Of a DNA stretch of 50,115 nucleotides, positions 8,159 to 14,583 are shown piece by piece (position 1 is the stretch's first letter; every line of letters begins with the position of its first letter). Below the pieces are notes generated by a model, which was given only the letters and a program-made list of their open reading frames with translations, ran no database searches and was not told the DNA's origin. Source of the DNA: Sphingobium sp. C100 (GTDB lineage Bacteria > Pseudomonadota > Alphaproteobacteria > Sphingomonadales > Sphingomonadaceae). Where the stretch lies: positions 1 to 50,115 of the forward strand of contig NZ_AYOY01000145.1 in NCBI RefSeq assembly GCF_000508185.1. The letters run 5' to 3'. The position numbers and the translations under genes were made by a program.

Positions 8159-9151
8159 ATGACATTGCGTCTGTTGCAGCACCGTTCGGACTCCGGCGAA
8201 CGGGCGGTCATCGCCGCGCAGGGCGACGCGGCCCATTTCGTGCCGGGTTTCGCGACTATCCGCGCGCTGGCGCTGCACGCAATCGCGCAAGGGGTCAGCC
8301 TGACCGCCGCCGTCGAGGCCGCCGGCCGGGGCGATGCCATCGACATCGCCGCCGAATTTGAAGCCAACCGCCTGCTCACCCCGATCGACCATGACGATGA
8401 CGCGCATATCCAACTGACCGGCACCGGCCTCACCCATCTCGGTTCGGCCGAGGGTCGCGACAAGATGCATCGCGAAGCCGCCGCCGCCGAAAAGCAGACC
8501 GATTCGATGCGCATGTTCCTGGAAGGGCTGGAAGGCGGCAAGCCTGTCGCCGGCGCGGTCGGCCAGCAGCCCGAATGGTTCTACAAGGGCGACGGCTCGC
8601 AACTGGTCGGCCCGACCGATCCGCTCGTCATGCCCGCCTTCGCCCAGGATGGCGGCGAGGAACCGGAACTGGCCGGCATCTACCTGATCGGCGAGGATGG
8701 CACCCCTTATCGCCTCGGCCTCGCGCTCGCCAACGAGTTCAGCGACCATGTCACCGAACGTCATAATTATCTCTGGCTCGCCCACAGCAAGCTGCGCCAG
8801 GCCGCCCTCGGCCCCGAATTGCTGGTCGGCGCGCCGCCCGAACATATCGAAGGCGCCAGCCGCATCCTGCGCGACGGCGACGTGATCTGGGAAAAGCCGT
8901 TCCTGTCGGGCGAAGGCAATATGTCGCACAGCTTCGCCAATCTGGAACATCATCATTTCAAATATGACCTGTTCCGCCGCCCCGGCGACGTCCATGTCCA
9001 TTTCTTCGGCACCGCCACTCTGTCCTTCAGCGACGGGGTGCAGACGCAGGAAGGCGACATGTTCGAAATCCTCGCCGCGCCCTTCACCCTGCCGGTGCGT
9101 AACCCGTTGAAGCGCGCCGAAGCCGTCCAGGTTGCCGTCAAGACGCTCTGA
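8159..9151 (+). CDS. AraD1/GguC-family FAH-fold enzyme, probable 2-keto-3-deoxy-L-arabonate dehydratase
   Basis: A 330-residue protein of the fumarylacetoacetate hydrolase fold, in the GguC/AraD1 subgroup. Diagnostic stretches are LTGTGLTHLGSAEGRDKMH, PEWFYKGDGSQLVGPTDPL and GEDGTPYRLGLALANEFSDH. In sugar-acid pathways this subgroup is linked to converting 2-keto-3-deoxy-L-arabonate to 2-oxoglutarate semialdehyde, in place of the unrelated DapA-type AraD. It opens the operon and is followed five bases later by a sugar 1-dehydrogenase. Upstream bases GGAGGAG at about 8145 give a ribosome binding site. It is not the fumarylacetoacetase of tyrosine breakdown, despite the shared fold. Reaction is inferred from subgroup and neighbours. 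Confidence 0.83.
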   Translation: MTLRLLQHRSDSGERAVIAAQGDAAHFVPGFATIRALALHAIAQGVSLTAAVEAAGRGDAIDIAAEFEANRLLTPIDHDDDAHIQLTGTGLTHLGSAEGRDKMHREAAAAEKQTDSMRMFLEGLEGGKPVAGAVGQQPEWFYKGDGSQLVGPTDPLVMPAFAQDGGEEPELAGIYLIGEDGTPYRLGLALANEFSDHVTERHNYLWLAHSKLRQAALGPELLVGAPPEHIEGASRILRDGDVIWEKPFLSGEGNMSHSFANLEHHHFKYDLFRRPGDVHVHFFGTATLSFSDGVQTQEGDMFEILAAPFTLPVRNPLKRAEAVQVAVKTL

Positions 9152-9156
9152 ACCCG

Positions 9157-10083
9157 ATGGATCCGATCCGTATCGCGATCGTCGGCATCGGCAAGATCGC
9201 GCGCGACCAGCATGTCCCGGCGATCCGGGGCAATGGCGCCTTCAGCCTGGCGGCGACCGTCAGCCCGCATGATGCGGGCATCGACGGCGTGCCGCATCAT
9301 GCCAGCCTGGACGAACTGCTGATGCAGGGGCCGGCGGTGGACGCCGTCGCGCTCTGCACCCCGCCGCAGGTCCGCTACGATCTGGCCGCGCAGGCGCTGA
9401 GCCGGGGCGCCCATGTCTTCCTCGAAAAGCCGCCCGGCGCCACGCTGGCCGAAGTGGAAGCGCTCAAGAGCCAGGCGGACAAGGTCGGCGCGACCCTGTT
9501 CGCCGCCTGGCACAGCCGCTTCGCCGCCGGCGTCGCGCCAGCCCGCGCCTGGCTGGCCGAACGGAAGATAGAGAAGGTATCGATCATCTGGCGCGAGGAT
9601 GTGCGCGTCTGGCATCCGGGGCAAGCGTGGATCTGGCAGCCCGGCGGACTGGGCGTGTTCGATCCCGGCATCAACGCGCTGTCGATCGTCACCCATATCC
9701 TGCCGCGCCCCTTCTTCCTGAAGGAGGCGACCCTGGTGCTGCCGGCAAACCGCGCCGCGCCGATCGCCGCCGACCTCGCCTTTCGCGACACGGCGGGCGC
9801 GCCGATCCATATGGACCTCGACTGGCGCCAGACCGGGCCGCAAAGCTGGGACATCATCGTCGAAACCGACGCCGGCCCCTTGAAACTGACCCAGGGCGGC
9901 GCCGTGCTGACCCTGCCCAGCGGGACGGAACATGGCGAGGATATCGAATATGCCGGGCTCTACAGCCGTTTCGCCACGCTGATCCGGGGCGGCCGCAGCG
10001 ACGTCGACACCGCCCCGCTGCGGCTGGTGGCCGACGCCTTCCTGCGCGGGCGACGCGAGGCCACCGACCCATTTCACGACTAA
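9157..10083 (+). CDS. Gfo/Idh/MocA-family L-arabinose (or D-galactose) 1-dehydrogenase
   Basis: A 308-residue NAD(P)-dependent dehydrogenase. The N-terminal Rossmann motif VGIGKIARDQHVPAI and the EKPPG motif with the catalytic Lys91 are both present, followed by the C-terminal open-sheet substrate domain (WIWQPGGLGVFDPGINALSI). Length and these motifs match the Azospirillum-type L-arabinose 1-dehydrogenase, which also oxidises D-galactose. The product would be L-arabinono-1,4-lactone, the expected substrate of the lactonase at 3657-4517. It starts five bases after the AraD1-type gene and is followed 23 bases later by the GH51 gene, so all three are probably cotranscribed. Confidence 0.88.
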   Translation: MDPIRIAIVGIGKIARDQHVPAIRGNGAFSLAATVSPHDAGIDGVPHHASLDELLMQGPAVDAVALCTPPQVRYDLAAQALSRGAHVFLEKPPGATLAEVEALKSQADKVGATLFAAWHSRFAAGVAPARAWLAERKIEKVSIIWREDVRVWHPGQAWIWQPGGLGVFDPGINALSIVTHILPRPFFLKEATLVLPANRAAPIAADLAFRDTAGAPIHMDLDWRQTGPQSWDIIVETDAGPLKLTQGGAVLTLPSGTEHGEDIEYAGLYSRFATLIRGGRSDVDTAPLRLVADAFLRGRREATDPFHD

Positions 10084-10106
10084 GTTTTCAACAGGAGAGG
10101 ACGGAC

Positions 10107-11675
10107 ATGATCAAGACATTGCGCCGCACTACCGCCGCGCTGCTGCTCTGCGCCAGCGCGCTGACATGGCAGACGGCCAGCGCGGATACGGACGGCACAC
10201 CAACCAGCGCGACCATCCACGCCGACACGCCCGGCCCGGTGTATGACAAGCGCATCTTCACCCAGTTCGCCGAACATCTGGGCAATGGCATCTATGGCGG
10301 CCTGTGGGTCGGCAACGACAAGTCGATCCCCAACACCAACGGCTTTCGCAACGACGTGATCGCCGCGCTGCGCAACCTGTCGGTGCCGGTCATCCGCTGG
10401 CCCGGCGGCTGCTTCGCCGACGAATATCATTGGCGCGAAGGGATCGGCCCCCAGAACAAGCGCCCGGTCAAGATCAACACCCATTGGGGCGGCGTGACCG
10501 AGCCGAACACGGTGGGCACGCACGAATTTTTCGAACTGCTGCGGCAGGTCGGCGCGGAAGCCTATGTGGCGGGCAATATCGGCAATGGTACGCCGCAGGA
10601 AATGGCCGAGTGGGTCGAATATATGACCTCGCCCGCCGGCACATTGGCCGAAGAGCGCGCGAAGAACGGCCATAAGGAACCCTGGGCCGTGCCCTATTTC
10701 GGCATCGGCAACGAACTATGGGGCTGCGGCGGCAACATGCGCGCCGAATATGCCGCCGACGTCACGCGCCGCTACGCCACCTTCATCAAGGCGCCGCGCG
10801 GCACCAAGATCCTGAAGATCGCGGCAGGCGCCAATGTCGATGATTATAACTGGACCGAAACGATGATGCGGGTCGCGGGCGACCAGCTCGACGGCGTTTC
10901 GCTCCATTATTACACCCTGCCGCAGGGCGGCTGGCCGCCCAAGGCGTCGCCGGTCGACTTTGATGAGACCGCGTGGGCCGACACGCTGGCCGGTGCGACG
11001 CATATGGAGGAACTGATCGCCAAGCATACGGCGATCATGGACAAATATGATCCCAAGAAGCGCGTCTTCCTGGCGGTCGACGAATGGGGCACCTGGTATG
11101 CGCAAGACCCCGGCACCCATCCGGGCTTCCTGCGTCAGCAAAATACGCTGCGCGATGCGCTGGTCGCCTCCATCCATCTCGACATCTTCGCGCGTCATGC
11201 CGACCGCGTCCGCATGACCGCCATCGCCCAGATGGTGAACGTGCTTCAGGCGATGATCCTGACCGATGGCAAGAAGATGGTGCTCACGCCCACCTATCAT
11301 GTGTTCGAAATGTACAAGCCCTGGCAGGACGCCACAGTGCTGCCGATCGACATCGACACGCCCTGGTATGCGAAGGGCAAGTTCACCATGCCGGCGGTCA
11401 GCGGATCGGCGGTGAAGGGCAAGGATGGGAAGGTCCATGTCGGCCTCTCGAACCTCGACCCGAACCAGTCGAATATGGTGAGCGTGAAGCTGGACGGCCT
11501 CAACGCCGCGACGGTCAGCGGCCGCATCCTGACGGCGCCCGCGATGAACGCGCACAACACGTTCGACGCGCCGGAGACGATCAAGCCCGCCCCGTTCAGC
11601 GGCGCGCAGATCAGCCGCGACACCCTGACGGTGGCGCTGCCGCCAAAGTCCGTGGTCGTGCTCGACCTGCAATAA
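10107..11675 (+). CDS. exported GH51 alpha-L-arabinofuranosidase
   Basis: A 522-residue protein with a Sec signal peptide (cut near TASA, residue 26). The GH51 (beta/alpha)8 core shows the acid/base Glu203 in GIGNELWG and the nucleophile Glu326 in VDEWGTW, with VIRWPGGCFADEYHW in the N-terminal half and a C-terminal beta domain ending AQISRDTLTVALPPKSVVVLDL. The start is ATG 10107 behind AGGAGAGG; the frame is open upstream through the dehydrogenase gene but that is a shadow. It removes non-reducing arabinofuranosyl groups from arabinan, arabinoxylan or their oligomers in the periplasm. Confidence 0.95.
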   Translation: MIKTLRRTTAALLLCASALTWQTASADTDGTPTSATIHADTPGPVYDKRIFTQFAEHLGNGIYGGLWVGNDKSIPNTNGFRNDVIAALRNLSVPVIRWPGGCFADEYHWREGIGPQNKRPVKINTHWGGVTEPNTVGTHEFFELLRQVGAEAYVAGNIGNGTPQEMAEWVEYMTSPAGTLAEERAKNGHKEPWAVPYFGIGNELWGCGGNMRAEYAADVTRRYATFIKAPRGTKILKIAAGANVDDYNWTETMMRVAGDQLDGVSLHYYTLPQGGWPPKASPVDFDETAWADTLAGATHMEELIAKHTAIMDKYDPKKRVFLAVDEWGTWYAQDPGTHPGFLRQQNTLRDALVASIHLDIFARHADRVRMTAIAQMVNVLQAMILTDGKKMVLTPTYHVFEMYKPWQDATVLPIDIDTPWYAKGKFTMPAVSGSAVKGKDGKVHVGLSNLDPNQSNMVSVKLDGLNAATVSGRILTAPAMNAHNTFDAPETIKPAPFSGAQISRDTLTVALPPKSVVVLDLQ

Positions 11676-11731
11676 AGGCTTGGAGCGGGCGGAGGGTGGA
11701 ACAGCCGCCCGCTCCATCCCCTGATGCGAGC

Positions 11732-11793
11732 GCTCCTGCGAAGGCAGGAGCCCAGTTCCGCCCTATCCGCCGGGCTCCTGCCTCCGCAGGAGC
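11732..11793. repeat. pair of extragenic palindromes (REP-like)
   Basis: Two hairpins with identical arms GCTCCTGC / GCAGGAGC occur at 11732-11751 and 11774-11793, with four-base loops GAAG and CTCC. They sit between the GH51 and GH43 genes. The same architecture (8-base arms, four-base loop) is seen at 24849-24922 and 26076-26178 with other arm sequences. Such elements are common between sphingomonad genes and may affect mRNA stability. Confidence 0.8.
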
Positions 11794-11819
11794 ATGATGC
11801 TGAAAATGGAGAGGCCTGC

Positions 11820-12866
11820 ATGAAGCGGCACATCATCGCGACGTTCCCGGTTCTTGCGCTGTTGATCGGCGCAGCCTGTGCACAGCAGCCGGCCGAGCCG
11901 CCGCGCGGCACGCTCAACAGCCGCCTCACCGGCGATCTCGTCCCTACGCATGATCCGGTCATCATTCGCCAGGGCGACATATATCATGTGTTCAGCACCG
12001 GCCATGGCAAGCGGCTGATCGAAACCCGCACCTCGCCCGACCTGGTGCACTGGACGGCGGGCGACCCGGTCTTCACCGCATTGCCGGACTGGGCGACCAA
12101 GGCGATCCCCGGCAGCAACGGCATATGGGCGCCCGACATCAGCTATGTGAACGGCCGCTACCGCCTCTATTATTCCGTCTCCACCTTCGGATCGAACCGG
12201 TCGGCCATCGGCCTCGCCACCAGCCCGACGCTGGACCCCAAGGCGCCCGATTTCGGCTGGCGCGACGAAGGACTGGTCGTCATGTCCACGAAGGACGACG
12301 ATTATAACGCCATCGACCCCAATTTCATCATCGACCGGGATGGCCGCCACTGGCTGACCCTGGGCAGTTTCTGGACCGGCATCAAGCTGTTCGAACTGGA
12401 CCCGAAAACCGGCAAGCCGAAAGATCCGAAGGCGAAGCCCCTTTCCATCGCCCGCCGTCCCGCGCCCGCGGGCGGCCCGGCCCCGGTCGAAGCGCCCTTC
12501 ATCATCGACCATGGCGGCTATTATTGGCTGATGGTCAGCTACGACTATTGCTGCAAGGGCGTGAACAGCAGCTATTATACCGTCATCGGCCGATCGAAGG
12601 ATATTACCGGCCCCTATCTGGGCAAGGATGGCAGCAAGCTGATGGAGGGCGGCGGCACCATCTTCATCCGCGCCGACCTTCAGGAACAGCAGCGCTGGCG
12701 CGGGCCGGGCCATGCCGGCTGGCTCCACGACGTTGATGGCAAGAATGGGGACGGCCGGGATTACGTCGTCTACCACGCCTATGACAAACAGGCGGACGGC
12801 GCCCCCACGCTGCGCATCGCGCCAGTCACATGGGGTGCTGACGGCTGGCCCCAAGCCGATTATTGA
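11820..12866 (+). CDS. exported GH43 endo-arabinanase-like glycosidase
   Basis: A 348-residue protein with a Sec signal peptide (cut after ACA, residue 21). The five-bladed GH43 core shows all three catalytic acids: Asp45 in THDPVII (base), Asp166 in NAIDPNFI (modulator) and Glu224 in PVEAPFII (acid). GIWAPDISYVNGRYRLYYSVS and the late GPGHAGW are typical of arabinan endo-1,5-alpha-L-arabinosidases, which cut the arabinan backbone. Start ATG 11820 follows GGAGAGG. It lies within the arabinose operon, after a REP pair, and precedes a second GH43 gene. Exo-acting arabinofuranosidase activity cannot be excluded. Confidence 0.9.
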   Translation: MKRHIIATFPVLALLIGAACAQQPAEPPRGTLNSRLTGDLVPTHDPVIIRQGDIYHVFSTGHGKRLIETRTSPDLVHWTAGDPVFTALPDWATKAIPGSNGIWAPDISYVNGRYRLYYSVSTFGSNRSAIGLATSPTLDPKAPDFGWRDEGLVVMSTKDDDYNAIDPNFIIDRDGRHWLTLGSFWTGIKLFELDPKTGKPKDPKAKPLSIARRPAPAGGPAPVEAPFIIDHGGYYWLMVSYDYCCKGVNSSYYTVIGRSKDITGPYLGKDGSKLMEGGGTIFIRADLQEQQRWRGPGHAGWLHDVDGKNGDGRDYVVYHAYDKQADGAPTLRIAPVTWGADGWPQADY

Positions 12867-12872
12867 CCATTA

Positions 12873-12885
12873 TTAGTCTGACTAA
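12873..12885. promoter_or_regulatory. perfect GntR/FCD-type operator palindrome
   Basis: TTAGTCTGACTAA is a perfect 13-base palindrome around one central base. Its core TAGTCTGACTA exactly fits the FCD-GntR consensus TNGTNNNACNA. It lies in the 35-base gap between the two GH43 genes, six bases past the stop of the first, so it could give internal repression or an internal promoter. Confidence 0.6.
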
Positions 12886-12901
12886 CACCGGAGAGAAACC
12901 G

Positions 12902-14329
12902 ATGCCTTTCGCCCTGTCCCGCCGTGGCTTCATCGGCAGCACCGCCGCGCTTTCGGCTGCCCCCATGGCCGCCCGCGCCGCATCGGCCGACGCGGCTGCG
13001 CCCGTCCCCGTCAACCCGCTGGTCAAGAATCGCGCCGACGCGCAGGTCTTCCGCCATGACGACGGCCATTATTATATGACCGGATCGGTCCCCGAATATG
13101 ATCGCCTGGTGCTGCGCCGGTCGAAGACCATTGCGGGCCTCGCCACGGCGGATGAAAAAATCCTGTGGCGCCATGAAAAGACCGGTCCGCGCTCGGGCTT
13201 TATCTGGGCGCCCGAACTGCATCAGATCGACGGCAAATGGTATGTCTATTTCGCCGCCGGCCCCAGCGGTGGCGGCGACGATGTGTTCCGCATCCGCACC
13301 TATGTCGTGGTCTGCGACGGCGCCGATCCCATGACCGGCTCATGGAGCGTGCTCGGCGAATTTCAGACGCCCTGGGACAGTTTCAACCTCGATTCGACCA
13401 GCTTCGTCCATAAGGGCGTGCGCTATTTCGCCTGGGCGCAACGCGAACCGGGGATCGACACCAACAGCAACCTCTACCTCGCGCCGATGAAGACGCCGCT
13501 CACCCTTGCGGCCAGGCCGGCCCGCCTCACCGTCCCCACCCTCGACTGGGAAGTGCGGGGCTACAAGGTCGCCGAGGCGCCGGCGGTCCTCCACCGCAAC
13601 GGCCGCCTGTTCATGACCTATTCGGCCAGCGCCACCGACGCGCGCTATTGCCTGGGCCTGCTGACAGCGGACGAGAATGCGGACCTGATGGACCCCAAAA
13701 GCTGGCGCAAATCGCCCCGGCCGGTGTTTGTCACCAACCGCGACACCAGCGTCTACGGCCCCGGCCACAACAGCTTCACCGTCGATGAACAGGGCCGCGA
13801 CATACTCGTCTATCATGGCCGCGATTATGAGGCGATCGAGGGCGATCCGCTGTTCAACCCGGACCGCCACACCCGCGTCCAGCGGCTTTACTACACCGCC
13901 GATGGCACCCCCGATTTCGGCGTCCCCGTCGGCAATGGCCCGCTGCCCGAACGTTTTATTTCCGCCGCCAGCCCGATGGCGCTGCTGGCGCATGATGGCG
14001 CGCGGCTGATCGGCGGCAACCCCTCGCTCGCCCAGACCCAGTTCCGCCAGACCAAGGGGCGCGCGGGCAAGGAAAGCATGATGCTCTCCCCCATCCTGAT
14101 GCCCGACCACTATCTGGTCGCCGGCAAGGACGGGTCGGTGACGCTGCAACCCGACAGCAACAGCGCCGATTTCGCGCTGCGCAGCCAGTTTGTGCGGCTG
14201 GAGGACAAGGCGCAGGGCACGCTCCGCTTCGCCGCCGTCGCCGCGCCGGGCAAGGCATTGGGCCTGGCGGACGGACAGGTCCGGCTGGTCCGCACGCGCG
14301 ATGCGGCGGCCTATTGGCGCGCGGACTGA
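12902..14329 (+). CDS. Tat-exported GH43 alpha-L-arabinofuranosidase
   Basis: A 475-residue protein starting MPFALSRRGFIGS, a twin-arginine signal, so it is exported folded. ATG 12902 lies behind GGAGAG; an upstream TTG at 12863 is not convincing. The GH43 core shows the base Asp in NRADAQVF, the modulator Asp in FNLDSTSF and the acid Glu in VAEAPAVL, plus GFIWAPELHQIDGKWYVYFAAG. The pattern is that of exo-acting alpha-1,5-L-arabinofuranosidases. After about residue 390 a small beta-rich tail (SPILMPDHYLVAGKDGSVTL onward) resembles an AbfB/CBM42-like arabinose-binding trefoil, possibly incomplete. Last gene of the operon before a strong terminator. Confidence 0.88.
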   Translation: MPFALSRRGFIGSTAALSAAPMAARAASADAAAPVPVNPLVKNRADAQVFRHDDGHYYMTGSVPEYDRLVLRRSKTIAGLATADEKILWRHEKTGPRSGFIWAPELHQIDGKWYVYFAAGPSGGGDDVFRIRTYVVVCDGADPMTGSWSVLGEFQTPWDSFNLDSTSFVHKGVRYFAWAQREPGIDTNSNLYLAPMKTPLTLAARPARLTVPTLDWEVRGYKVAEAPAVLHRNGRLFMTYSASATDARYCLGLLTADENADLMDPKSWRKSPRPVFVTNRDTSVYGPGHNSFTVDEQGRDILVYHGRDYEAIEGDPLFNPDRHTRVQRLYYTADGTPDFGVPVGNGPLPERFISAASPMALLAHDGARLIGGNPSLAQTQFRQTKGRAGKESMMLSPILMPDHYLVAGKDGSVTLQPDSNSADFALRSQFVRLEDKAQGTLRFAAVAAPGKALGLADGQVRLVRTRDAAAYWRAD

Positions 14330-14333
14330 TCAG

Positions 14334-14345
14334 AAGTCCGACAAA
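14334..14345 (-). promoter_or_regulatory. possible extra GntR half-site
   Basis: Read on minus, TTTGTCGGACTT shares TTTGTCGGA with the site at 14507. It lies right after the GH43 stop and 240 bases before the receptor gene. Its position before a terminator makes it less likely to be functional than the other copies. Confidence 0.3.
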
Positions 14346-14358
14346 TGGTTTTTCCATC

Positions 14359-14393
14359 GGGGCCGGTCGCCGCTGTGCGACCGGCCCCTTTTT
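14359..14393 (+). terminator. intrinsic terminator of the arabinose catabolic operon
   Basis: GGGGCCGGTCGC (14359-14370) pairs perfectly with GCGACCGGCCCC (14377-14388) around a six-base loop, followed by TTTTT. It separates the 8159-14329 gene run from the receptor gene, which therefore needs its own promoter. Confidence 0.9.
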
Positions 14394-14506
14394 AAATTTG
14401 GTCGGCATTTCCGCGCCGTCGGGCCATACAGACCCGCTATGCGGCATAAATATCACTCACGTCCCATTTCATGGGATCAGACCGCCATTTTCCGCTTGCG
14501 ATTCAT

Positions 14507-14534
14507 TTGTCGGAGCAATAATTAGTCAGAGTAA
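14507..14534 (+). promoter_or_regulatory. tandem candidate GntR operators upstream of the TonB-dependent receptor
   Basis: TTGTCGGAGCAA (14507-14518) and TTAGTCAGAGTAA (14522-14534) are direct repeats with a period of 16 bases. They lie 50-77 bases upstream of the receptor ATG, in an AT-richer patch where the promoter should be. The similarity to 5708-5730, 8053-8064 and 12873-12885 suggests one regulon. Confidence 0.55.
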
Positions 14535-14583
14535 TTCAGGCATGGCATGGCGTATGCGCCAGCCCTAGGGGAGGACTATACCA

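Noticed and set aside
8159..9151. FAH-fold protein as fumarylacetoacetase of tyrosine breakdown, given hppD and phhA in the window
   Set aside because: Its motifs match the GguC/AraD1 subgroup and it sits in an arabinose operon beside a sugar dehydrogenase, more than 10 kb from the aromatic genes.
9627..10106. Long open extension upstream of the GH51 gene, in frame with it
   Set aside because: It lies inside the dehydrogenase gene in another frame; the signal peptide and ribosome site place the GH51 start at 10107.
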